From Streptomyces katrae (GTDB lineage: Bacteria; Actinomycetota; Actinomycetes; Streptomycetales; Streptomycetaceae): a DNA stretch of 17,129 nt. Within the stretch, counting starts at the first letter, position 1. The number at the start of each line of letters is the position of its first letter. The notes beneath the pieces were generated by a model that worked only from the letters and a program-made list of their open reading frames with translations, made no database searches and was not told the DNA's origin. The translations under genes were made by a program, and so were the position numbers. The stretch covers positions 1-17,129 of the forward strand of contig NZ_JZWV01000337.1 in the NCBI RefSeq assembly GCF_000966975.1. The letters are read 5' to 3'. Shown here one piece after another: positions 1-5,260 of this stretch.

Positions 1-395
1 GTGTTCGGCCCCGCGCAGTAGTACGTACGGTCGCGGGCGCCGCACTCGCGCACCAGGTCGACGACGGTCCGCACGGCCTCGGGCGTGGCCCCCGGCAGGT
101 CGAGCATCAGCCGGCCGGCCCCGGCCGCCATCAGCGCCTCGCGCAGCGTGGGGATCCCGCCCCCGGCGAGCTCCTCCAGCTGCGGGGCCGTGACGGCGTC
201 GAGCCGCACGTCGTGGCCCCACAGCCGCTCCAGCGTCTCGTCGTGCAGCAGGACCGGCACTCCGTCGCGGGTCAGCCGCACGTCCACCTCCACCGCGTCG
301 GCCCCGCGCGCGAACGCGGAGCCGATGGAGGCGAGGGTGTTCTCACGGACTCGGTAGGGATCGCCGCGGTGACCGACGGCAGTCAGGGTGCTCAT
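1..395 (-). CDS. Glycerophosphodiester phosphodiesterase, 3' part missing
   Basis: The first 131 residues are visible; the C-terminal part lies beyond base 1. The protein would hydrolyse glycerophosphodiesters to glycerol-3-phosphate and an alcohol. It has the GDPD TIM-barrel start: GHRGDP (residues 8-13, catalytic His9), ENT (18-20), EVDV (36-39, metal ligands Glu36 and Asp38) and PVLLHD (His51, second catalytic His). No signal peptide is seen, so a cytoplasmic location is likely. The ATG at 395 is preceded by a GGGGG Shine-Dalgarno-like run. It lies 36 bases downstream of the deaminase gene on the same strand, so the two may be co-transcribed. The family call is firm; the substrate is not known from sequence. 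Confidence 0.9.
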   Translation of the reverse strand, partial: MSTLTAVGHRGDPYRVRENTLASIGSAFARGADAVEVDVRLTRDGVPVLLHDETLERLWGHDVRLDAVTAPQLEELAGGGIPTLREALMAAGAGRLMLDLPGATPEAVRTVVDLVRECGARDRTYYCAGPN

Positions 396-413
396 GCCCC
401 CATTCTCGGGGGC
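396..413 (-). promoter_or_regulatory. Hairpin covering the ribosome binding site of the GDPD gene
   Basis: A perfect 6-bp inverted repeat, GCCCCC / GGGGGC with a six-base loop, ends directly at the GDPD start codon. In the minus-strand RNA the GGGGGC arm is the only Shine-Dalgarno-like sequence, so folding would hide it. Translation from the upstream gene could open it. The hairpin is seen; the regulatory role is inferred, and it may be chance in GC-rich DNA. Confidence 0.35.
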
Positions 414-431
414 CGGAGCGATCAAGGGGAG

Positions 432-1457
432 TCAGCGGCCCAGCCATTCGGCGGTGTACGCGTCGATCTCCGCGGTCAGCCGCGCCTTGCCGGCCGGGTC
501 CAGGAAGGAGGCCTCGACGGCGTTCTTCGCGAGCTGGGCGAGGCCCCGCTCGTCGAGGTCCAGGAGGCGGGCCGCAACGGCGTACTCGTTGTTGAGGTCG
601 GTGCCGAACATCGGCGGGTCGTCGCTGTTGATGGTGACGAGCACGCCCGCCTGCACCATCTCCTTGACGGGGTGTTCGTCGAGGTCGGCCACGGCGCGGG
701 TGGCGATGTTGGAGGTCGGGCAGACCTCCAGGGCGATGCGGTGCTCGGCGAGGTAGGCCAGCAGCTCCGGGTCCTGCGTGGAGCTGGTGCCGTGGCCGAT
801 GCGCTCGGCGCCCAGTTCGCGGATGGAGTCCCACACCGTCTCCGGGCCCGTGGTCTCGCCGGCGTGCGGCACGCTGTGCAGACCGGCCGCCCGGGCCCGG
901 TCGAAGTAGGGCTTGAACTGCGGGCGCGGCACGCCGATCTCCGGTCCGCCGAGGCCGAAGGAGACCAGCCCCTCGGGGCGCAGGTCGACGGCGAGGCGGG
1001 CGGTCTCCTCGGCGGCTTCCAGGCCGGCCTCGCCGGGGATGTCGAAGCACCAGCGCAGGATGACGCCGAGCTCGGACTCGGCGGCCTTGCGGGCGTCCTC
1101 GATGGCCTCCATGAAGGCGCGCTCGTCGATGCCGCGGCGCGTGGAGGAGTAGGGGGTGATGGTCAGTTCGGCGTAGCGGATGTTCTGCCGGGCCATGTCA
1201 CGGGCGACCTCGAAGGTCAGCGTGCGCACGTCGTCGGGGGTGCGGACCAGGTCGACGACCGACAGGTAGACCTCGATGAAGTGCGCGAAATCGGTGAAGG
1301 TGAAGTAGTCGGCCAGTGCCTCGGGGTCCGTGGGGACCTTCGAGTCGGGGTGGCGGGAGGCGAGTTCGGCCACGATGCGGGGGGAGGCCGAGCCGACGTG
1401 GTGGACGTGGAGTTCGGCCTTGGGCAGCCCCGCGATGAAGGGGTGCAGGTCGGACAT
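432..1457 (-). CDS. Adenosine deaminase-family hydrolase, probably 6-aminodeoxyfutalosine deaminase
   Basis: A 341-residue member of the adenosine/AMP deaminase superfamily (cog1816). Zinc and catalytic residues are in order: HxH (His17, His19), PHAGE (His198, catalytic Glu201), GHG (His222) and NSDDP (Asp279, Asp280). The first motif reads HVHHVGS instead of the HxHLDGS common in true adenosine deaminases. As I recall, Streptomyces and Acidothermus cog1816 proteins (for example S. avermitilis Sav2595) were shown to deaminate 6-aminodeoxyfutalosine to futalosine in menaquinone synthesis, after being mis-annotated as adenosine deaminases. I infer the same role from lineage and motif, but adenosine deaminase remains possible. 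No mqn genes are in the window. The ATG at 1457 has GGAGG five bases upstream. Confidence 0.85.
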   Translation of the reverse strand: MSDLHPFIAGLPKAELHVHHVGSASPRIVAELASRHPDSKVPTDPEALADYFTFTDFAHFIEVYLSVVDLVRTPDDVRTLTFEVARDMARQNIRYAELTITPYSSTRRGIDERAFMEAIEDARKAAESELGVILRWCFDIPGEAGLEAAEETARLAVDLRPEGLVSFGLGGPEIGVPRPQFKPYFDRARAAGLHSVPHAGETTGPETVWDSIRELGAERIGHGTSSTQDPELLAYLAEHRIALEVCPTSNIATRAVADLDEHPVKEMVQAGVLVTINSDDPPMFGTDLNNEYAVAARLLDLDERGLAQLAKNAVEASFLDPAGKARLTAEIDAYTAEWLGR

Positions 1458-1491
1458 GGGGGCCTCCGTGGGGACGCTGGTGCGGGCAGGT

Positions 1492-1509
1492 CTGCCTCAT
1501 CGTAGGCAG
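1492..1509. promoter_or_regulatory. Inverted repeat in the divergent promoter region
   Basis: CTGCCT and AGGCAG form a perfect 6-bp inverted repeat around a six-base centre. A TACGAT hexamer (1504 to 1499, minus strand) resembling a -10 box for the deaminase gene overlaps it. No good -35 is visible. It lies between divergent genes and could be an operator or a core promoter feature. Weak evidence. Confidence 0.3.
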
Positions 1510-1563
1510 GCCCGGCGGTGTCGGCGGCAGCGCTTAGCATGGCTGTACGAGAGGGGGCGCCGA

Positions 1564-2334
1564 ATGACCGACCAGAGCCCTGAGCCGAGGGACCCGTGGG
1601 CGCCGCCCGAAAGGCAGGCGGGCGCGCCGGGGGGCAGCCCGCAGCAGACCCCGCCGGGCGGGGGGACCCCGGGCGCGCCGTCCGTGCACGACCAGCAGAC
1701 GGTCGCGGGGATGCCGGGAGCCGACTGGGCCCCGCCGGCGAACCCGTCCGGACCGGCGCCCGCACCGGGCCCCGCGCCCGCAGCGGGCCACACGCCGGGC
1801 CCCGTACCGGGTCCCGTACCCGCGCCCGCGCCGCCGCAGATACCCGGCGCCGCGTACGGATACCCGGCCCAGCCCGCGTACGGGCAGCCCGGCCCGGCCG
1901 CACCCCAGCCCGGGTACGGCTACCCCGGCTACCAGCCCCCCGCGGGCTACCCGGGCACGCCCGGCTACCCGCCCGCGCCCGGCTACCCGGGCTACACCGG
2001 CTACCACGCGTACGGCCCGGGCCCCAGCAACGGCTTCGGCGTCACCGCGCTGGTGCTCGGCATCCTCTCCGTCGTGGGCTGCTTCACCAGCTTCCTCGCG
2101 ATCGCGCTGGGCATAGCCGCGGTGGTCTTCGGCGCGCTCGGACGGGGCAAGGCGACCCGGGGCGAGGCCACCAACGGCGGCGTCGCCCTCTCCGGCATCA
2201 TCCTGGGCGCGATCGGCATCGTGCTCGGCGCCGTGATCCTGGTCATCGCGTTCACCGGCATCATGTCGGGGAACTTCGACGAGACCCCGGACGGCGGCTC
2301 GCATTCGAACACGCAGGTGCGCGAACGGGTCTGA
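1564..2334 (+). CDS. DUF4190 membrane protein with Pro/Gly/Tyr-rich N-terminus
   Basis: A 256-residue protein. Residues 1-155 are a low-complexity cytoplasmic-type tail rich in Pro, Gly, Ala and Tyr, with PGPVPGPVPAPAPP near 78-91 and GYP/PGY repeats between 98 and 151. Residues 158-235 form a DUF4190 domain: two hydrophobic helices (about 160-191 and 206-232) joined by a short basic loop (RGKATRGEATNG). A short polar tail follows. The start chosen is the ATG at 1564, preceded by GAGAGGGGG; the frame is open further upstream but without a comparable ribosome site. Such proteins are abundant in actinomycetes and have no established function. It is transcribed away from the deaminase gene and converges on rsr. 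Confidence 0.85.
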   Translation: MTDQSPEPRDPWAPPERQAGAPGGSPQQTPPGGGTPGAPSVHDQQTVAGMPGADWAPPANPSGPAPAPGPAPAAGHTPGPVPGPVPAPAPPQIPGAAYGYPAQPAYGQPGPAAPQPGYGYPGYQPPAGYPGTPGYPPAPGYPGYTGYHAYGPGPSNGFGVTALVLGILSVVGCFTSFLAIALGIAAVVFGALGRGKATRGEATNGGVALSGIILGAIGIVLGAVILVIAFTGIMSGNFDETPDGGSHSNTQVRERV

Positions 2335-2377
2335 GCCCCGGACCGCCCGCGAGGGCGGACACGACGGACACCGCGAC

Positions 2378-2430
2378 ACGGTGAAGGGCCGGGCCCGGGC
2401 AGCAGTTGCCCGGGCCCGGCCCTTCACCGT
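2378..2430. terminator. Bidirectional hairpin terminator, 24-bp perfect stem
   Basis: Arms 2378-2401 and 2407-2430 are exact reverse complements (24 bp) around the loop GCAGT. The hairpin lies in the 109 bases between the convergent DUF4190 (+) and rsr (-) genes, so it can end transcription from both sides. No U-run follows, which is common for strong actinomycete terminators. Confidence 0.88.
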
Positions 2431-2443
2431 CCCCGCCGCCGGC

Positions 2444-4036
2444 CTACGCGGTCGCGGCCCACGGCCAGTCGGCGTCCCGGCCGCCCTCGATCAGGGAGAC
2501 CATCCGGAACGCGGCGTCCGTGAGCCCGCCGAAGGTGTGCCGGTTCGCCGACCCGGAGGGCGCGTGCCCCACCTGGTACCCGGCCAGGTTCCAGGTGTAG
2601 ACGGGAACCTCCTGCGGGACCAGGGCCGTCGGGTCACCGCCGTAGGCGTACGAGGCCTGCTCGTCCGTGACGATCAGCACCCGGTCGTGGTCCCGGTAGT
2701 GCCGGCGCACGGCCTCCGCGGTGTTGGTACCGCCGAGGCTCTCGAACCGGTCGAGCACCTTGAGCACGGACTCGCCCCGCTGGTACGCCACCTCCTTGCT
2801 GCCGGTGCCGAACTGCACCAGGTCCGCCCGCTCGGCCCGCAGGGCCAGCGCCGTGCCGAACACGGCTGCCGCGTCGGCCCGGTTGAGCTGCGAGCGGGCC
2901 GACAGCGGCGACCACATCGACCCGGAACGGTCGACGAGGATCAGCGTCCGCCCCGACAGCTGCGGCACGTTGGCCAGCGAGTGCCGCAGCGCCTTCTCCA
3001 GCGGGTACGACCAGCGCAGCGAGGGAGCGTGCTGGTAGGCGGCCAGGTAGCGGAAGGGGAACTGCCGCGACCGGGCCACGGACTCGGGATCGCCGATCTT
3101 CGCAGCGACCCCCTTCGCCACCGCGTCCGAGACCCCGGCCTGGTCGAAGTTGCGCAGGTTGCGCAGCAACGCCATCGAGCCCATGGACGGGATGACCGCC
3201 TCCCAGGCGGCCGCGTCCATCGGCCCCTGGAGCCAGCCGGCCAGCGCCTCCCAGGTCATGCCCGCCTCCGCGAGCCGCTCCGCGCCGTCCTTCGCCGTGA
3301 CCACGGCCCGGCGCCGCTCCACGGGGAGTTCCATGAGCTCCCGGTGCGCGGCCAGGGTGCGGTCGCCGGCCGGCGCCTCGGCGGTCTCGGGGTGGTGGCG
3401 GCGGTCGAGGGCGTACCGGAACAGCTCGCCCTGCCACGGCTTGGCGGGGTCCGGCGAGGCGTGCACCAGGTTCAGGACGTCGCCGAAGCGGTAGCCCTTG
3501 GAGGCGGTGTCGTACTTCAGCAGCGAGGTGCCGGAGTAGAGCCGGCGCACGGCGTCGGCGATGCCGCGCTTCACGGGCTTGGGCACGTTCCGCCCGTACG
3601 CCGCCGTCCAGTAGGCCAGCAGCTCACCGGGCTCGTCGGCGCGCAGCAGCACGGAGTCCACGACCTGCCGGTTGGCGGGCCCGTCCGTGGCGCCCGCGTC
3701 GAGGCGCGCCTTGACGTACTCGGCGGCGCCGACGAGGGAGGCCGTGCGCATGCTGCCGTCGCGGCGCAGCCAGCGCAGCAGGCCCGCGGTCCACTCCGGG
3801 TCCTTGACGGCGAGCTTCCGCACCAGCGTGCGGAAGCGGTCGTCGCGGGCCTCGCCGGACTCGTAGGCGGTGTCCTGCGTCACGAAGTTGGCGACGGCCA
3901 GCAGGAACAGCTCGGAGCGGGCGTCGCGTGCGAAGCCGGGGCTGCCGTGGTGGTTGGCGGGGCGGCGGCCGGTGGAGCGCACGGGCGAGGCGGGCGCGGT
4001 CGCGGCCTTGGACGCGCGCTGGTTGAAGCGGGCCAT
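2444..4036 (-). CDS. rsr: TROVE-domain Ro60-type RNA-binding protein (Rsr)
   Basis: A 530-residue orthologue of the Ro 60 kDa autoantigen. The N-terminal TROVE region (about 40-355) would be the ring of helical repeats that takes the 3' ends of misfolded RNA into its hole and binds Y RNA on its outer face. A C-terminal von Willebrand A domain (about 360-520) carries a complete MIDAS: DRSGS (Asp369, Ser371, Ser373), GGTNT (Thr437) and VTDE (Asp458). The first 35 residues are basic and disordered (MARFNQRASKAAT). The frame is open to 4147, but the ATG at 4036 has GGGGGG upstream and gives the family-like start; the extra upstream codons lie inside the structured RNA. Bacterial Rsr works with Y RNAs and 3' exonucleases such as PNPase in RNA decay and rRNA maturation. 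Two Y RNA genes lie immediately upstream on the same strand, which strongly supports the call. Confidence 0.93.
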   Translation of the reverse strand: MARFNQRASKAATAPASPVRSTGRRPANHHGSPGFARDARSELFLLAVANFVTQDTAYESGEARDDRFRTLVRKLAVKDPEWTAGLLRWLRRDGSMRTASLVGAAEYVKARLDAGATDGPANRQVVDSVLLRADEPGELLAYWTAAYGRNVPKPVKRGIADAVRRLYSGTSLLKYDTASKGYRFGDVLNLVHASPDPAKPWQGELFRYALDRRHHPETAEAPAGDRTLAAHRELMELPVERRRAVVTAKDGAERLAEAGMTWEALAGWLQGPMDAAAWEAVIPSMGSMALLRNLRNFDQAGVSDAVAKGVAAKIGDPESVARSRQFPFRYLAAYQHAPSLRWSYPLEKALRHSLANVPQLSGRTLILVDRSGSMWSPLSARSQLNRADAAAVFGTALALRAERADLVQFGTGSKEVAYQRGESVLKVLDRFESLGGTNTAEAVRRHYRDHDRVLIVTDEQASYAYGGDPTALVPQEVPVYTWNLAGYQVGHAPSGSANRHTFGGLTDAAFRMVSLIEGGRDADWPWAATA

Positions 4037-4080
4037 GTGAATCCCCCCGAATTCAAAGGAACGGCGGGAAGGCGTGCCGA

Positions 4081-4245
4081 GCGGGGGATGCCCGAGATCG
4101 GAGTCGGTGACGGTACATATGCCCGGCGAGCTGCCAAGCTGCTCCACCGGCCCTCGCCCTCACGGGTGTCGGGCCGGGTGGGATTCGAACCCACGGCCTC
4201 CGGGTCCCGGAAGTAACCGTCGCCTGCGCACCGGGCATCCCCCAC
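4081..4245 (-). ncRNA. Y RNA 2 (YrlA-type) with permuted tRNA-like module
   Basis: Ends are set by a long helix; true ends are unknown. Read on the minus strand from 4245: the outer helix pairs 4243-4232 (GGGGGATGCCCG) with 4094-4083 (CGGGCATCCCCC), 12 bp perfect plus two more pairs at the base. The inner helix pairs 4221-4213 with 4116-4109 (GACGGT, bulged U, AC / GTACCGTC). The tRNA-like module is in permuted order. The T arm is 4194-4178 (GTGGG, loop TTCGAAT, CCCAC). The acceptor 3' strand is 4177-4171 (CCGGCCC). A 17-base cap follows (4170-4154) with a CCC-GTGA-GGG mini-hairpin. The acceptor 5' strand is 4153-4147 (GGGCCGG, 7/7 pairs). UG fills positions 8-9, and the D arm is 4144-4128 (GAGC, nine-base loop with GG, GCTC). 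No anticodon arm exists; the long helix takes its place. This matches the tRNA-mimicking bacterial Y RNAs. It ends 45 bases before the rsr start codon. Confidence 0.85.
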
Positions 4246-4268
4246 GCGGGCCTCCCGAGATCAGATGG

Positions 4269-4305
4269 GGCGGCGGCGTGATTTCTGCAAGAAGTAGCCG
4301 CTGCC
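4269..4305. other. Hairpin with AT-rich loop between the two Y RNAs
   Basis: Arms 4269-4277 (GGCGGCGGC) and 4297-4305 (GCCGCTGCC) pair over nine positions. The single non-Watson-Crick pair is a G-U wobble on the plus strand and an A-C mismatch on the minus strand. The 19-base loop contains TTCT-GCA-AGAA, itself a small hairpin. The loop is a rare AT-rich patch here and holds TTGCAG on the minus strand (4290 to 4285), a possible -35 for Y RNA 2; no clear -10 lies at the right distance. It could be a terminator, promoter or processing site. Confidence 0.3.
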
Positions 4306-4308
4306 GGG

Positions 4309-4324
4309 CGCACCGGGAGGTGCG
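4309..4324 (-). terminator. Possible 3'-end hairpin of Y RNA 1
   Basis: CGCACC and GGTGCG form a perfect 6-bp stem with a four-base loop, 12 bases beyond the end of the Y RNA 1 outer helix. There is no U-run. Its position suggests a terminator or processing stop for Y RNA 1, but the hairpin is short and unproven. Confidence 0.4.
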
Positions 4325-4336
4325 TGACGAGTAGGT

Positions 4337-4470
4337 GTCCAGAGAACAAGGCCGGCGAAACACTAGGTGCTCTGCCAACTGAGCTACACCGGCACGAGTA
4401 CCGGTGGCGGGACTCGAACCCGCGACCGCCCGATGAGTAGTCGAAGTAGGTCTCGCCTCCGCACCTGGAC
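4337..4470 (-). ncRNA. Y RNA 1 (YrlA-type) with permuted tRNA-like module
   Basis: Read on the minus strand from 4470, the terminal helix pairs GTCCAG (4470-4465) with CTGGAC (4342-4337). The inner helix pairs GGCGAGACCTA (4457-4447) with TAGTGTTTCGCC (4365-4354), with one bulged U and one G-U pair. The tRNA-like module follows in permuted order. The T arm is 4423-4407 (GCGGG, canonical loop TTCGAGT, CCCGC). The acceptor 3' strand is 4406-4400 (CACCGGT), the closing loop ACTCGT (4399-4394), and the acceptor 5' strand 4393-4387 (GCCGGTG, seven pairs with G-U at 1:72). UA sits at positions 8-9, and the D arm is 4384-4369 (GCTC, loop AGTTGGCA, GAGC). GG in the D loop and TTC in the T loop would allow the elbow contacts of a tRNA. 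The anticodon arm is replaced by the long helix, the expected Rsr-binding stem. It is not a functional tRNA gene. Confidence 0.87.
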
Positions 4471-4477
4471 GACATTC

Positions 4478-4483
4478 ACGTTA
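4478..4483 (-). promoter_or_regulatory. -10-like hexamer for Y RNA 1
   Basis: TAACGT on the minus strand (TANNNT type) ends seven bases before 4470, where the terminal GTCCAG helix of Y RNA 1 begins, so the predicted start site and the fold agree. No convincing -35 is seen in the GC-rich sequence upstream. If real, Y RNA 1 has its own promoter in the 45 or so bases after the NADAR gene. Confidence 0.45.
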
Positions 4484-4523
4484 GGGCCCGCCCCGCTCCC
4501 GCCGCCACGTATTTACGGAGCCC

Positions 4524-5078
4524 TCAGGAGGCCTCCTCGCGCAGCCGGGTCCGGGCCTCCATCAGGGCGAAACCCAGCAGGTTCAGGCCACGCCAGCGGG
4601 CGGGGTCCAGAGCCCGCTCGTCGTCGGGCGCCAGGCCCACGCCCCAGACGCGGTCCACCGGGCTCGCCTCCACCAGCACCCGCGACCCCGTACCCAGCAG
4701 GTACGCGCGCAGCGCCGGATCGGAGCCGAACTTGTGCACGCTGCCCTCCACGACCAGCGCGAACCGCTCCCGCTCCCACAGCGCGTCGTCGAACCCGCGC
4801 ACCAGCCGCCCGGCCTTCTTCGCCTCGGCCGGAGTCCGCGCCTCCAGCGCGGCCCGCTCCGCCTCCGGGTCCCCGAAGAGGCGCGCCTTCCCGGCCATCA
4901 TCCAGTGCTCGGCCGTCGCGTACCGGACATCACCCACAGTGAAGGGGGACGGCCACCACTGGCTCAGGCAGCTCGGCCCCAGGCTGCCGTCCGGCCGCGG
5001 CCGGTGGCCCCAGAAGGGCAGGAAATTCACCCGCTCACCCCGGCTGACCTGCCCGATCAAAGCGTCGATCTTGTCCAT
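4524..5078 (-). CDS. NADAR-domain protein (YbiA/RibX-like N-glycosidase family)
   Basis: A 184-residue protein covering one NADAR domain. Visible family motifs: FWGHR (22-26), CLSQWWPSPF (37-46), YATAEHWMMAGKARLF (53-68, with the conserved Glu before HWMM), KFGSDPALRAYLLGTG (116-131), VWGVGL (144-149) and WRGLNLLGFALM (162-173). The family includes enzymes that break N-glycosidic bonds in early riboflavin intermediates, and others that remove ADP-ribose from guanine bases. Which reaction this one performs cannot be told from sequence. The start chosen is the ATG at 5078 (MDKIDALIG); the frame is open to 5168 but the extra residues look non-conserved, and the ribosome site is weak. It is upstream of the two Y RNAs and rsr on the same strand, 54 bases from the first Y RNA. 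Confidence 0.87.
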   Translation of the reverse strand: MDKIDALIGQVSRGERVNFLPFWGHRPRPDGSLGPSCLSQWWPSPFTVGDVRYATAEHWMMAGKARLFGDPEAERAALEARTPAEAKKAGRLVRGFDDALWERERFALVVEGSVHKFGSDPALRAYLLGTGSRVLVEASPVDRVWGVGLAPDDERALDPARWRGLNLLGFALMEARTRLREEAS

Positions 5079-5149
5079 GCACGCGAGTCTGCCAGCCACC
5101 ACTGACACTTCGTACGGGATTTGCGGCGCGCCTCGACACATGGTCGACC

Positions 5150-5185
5150 GATTCCGTCGCGTAATCAAAAGGCAACAACGGAATC
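5150..5185. promoter_or_regulatory. Inverted repeat upstream of the polyamine operon promoter
   Basis: GATTCCGT (5150-5157) and ACGGAATC (5178-5185) are exact reverse complements, 20 bases apart (28 bases between matching ends, close to three helical turns). The repeat sits in an AT-richer patch and ends two bases before the predicted -35 box of the operon, where an activator or repressor dimer could act. It is also upstream of the divergent NADAR gene. I cannot assign a regulator. Confidence 0.45.
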
Positions 5186-5187
5186 AC

Positions 5188-5216
5188 TTGGCGGAGGAGG
5201 AGCCCTCTGTCAGGAT
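5188..5216 (+). promoter_or_regulatory. Predicted promoter of the polyamine operon
   Basis: TTGGCG (5188-5193), a 17-base spacer and CAGGAT (5211-5216) resemble the Streptomyces HrdB-type promoter (TTGAC, 17-18 bases, TAGGAT/TAGAAT). A start near 5223 would leave a leader of about 38 bases before the ATG at 5261. Confidence 0.5.
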
Positions 5217-5260
5217 CGGCACTCAATTCGAGCTGCAGCTACGGAGAACGTGAGAGCGTG

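Noticed and set aside
213..1505. Plus-strand frame opposite the deaminase (430 codons)
   Set aside because: Antisense to a gene with intact catalytic motifs; low-complexity product.
1535..1540. TAGCAT as -10 box for the DUF4190 gene
   Set aside because: No -35-like sequence at 16-19 bases, and it would leave a leader of only about 18 bases; not strong enough to list as a feature.
2381..4216. Long plus-strand frame opposite rsr (611 codons)
   Set aside because: It is antisense to the TROVE gene, has biased composition without recognisable domains, and starts inside the terminator hairpin.
4369..4423. Ordinary or permuted functional tRNA genes in the Y RNA region
   Set aside because: T arm, acceptor and D arm are present, but the order is permuted and a helix of some 20 bp or more replaces the 5-bp anticodon arm, so no anticodon loop can form. 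Permuted tRNA genes are not known in bacteria, and the rsr neighbourhood explains the structure better.
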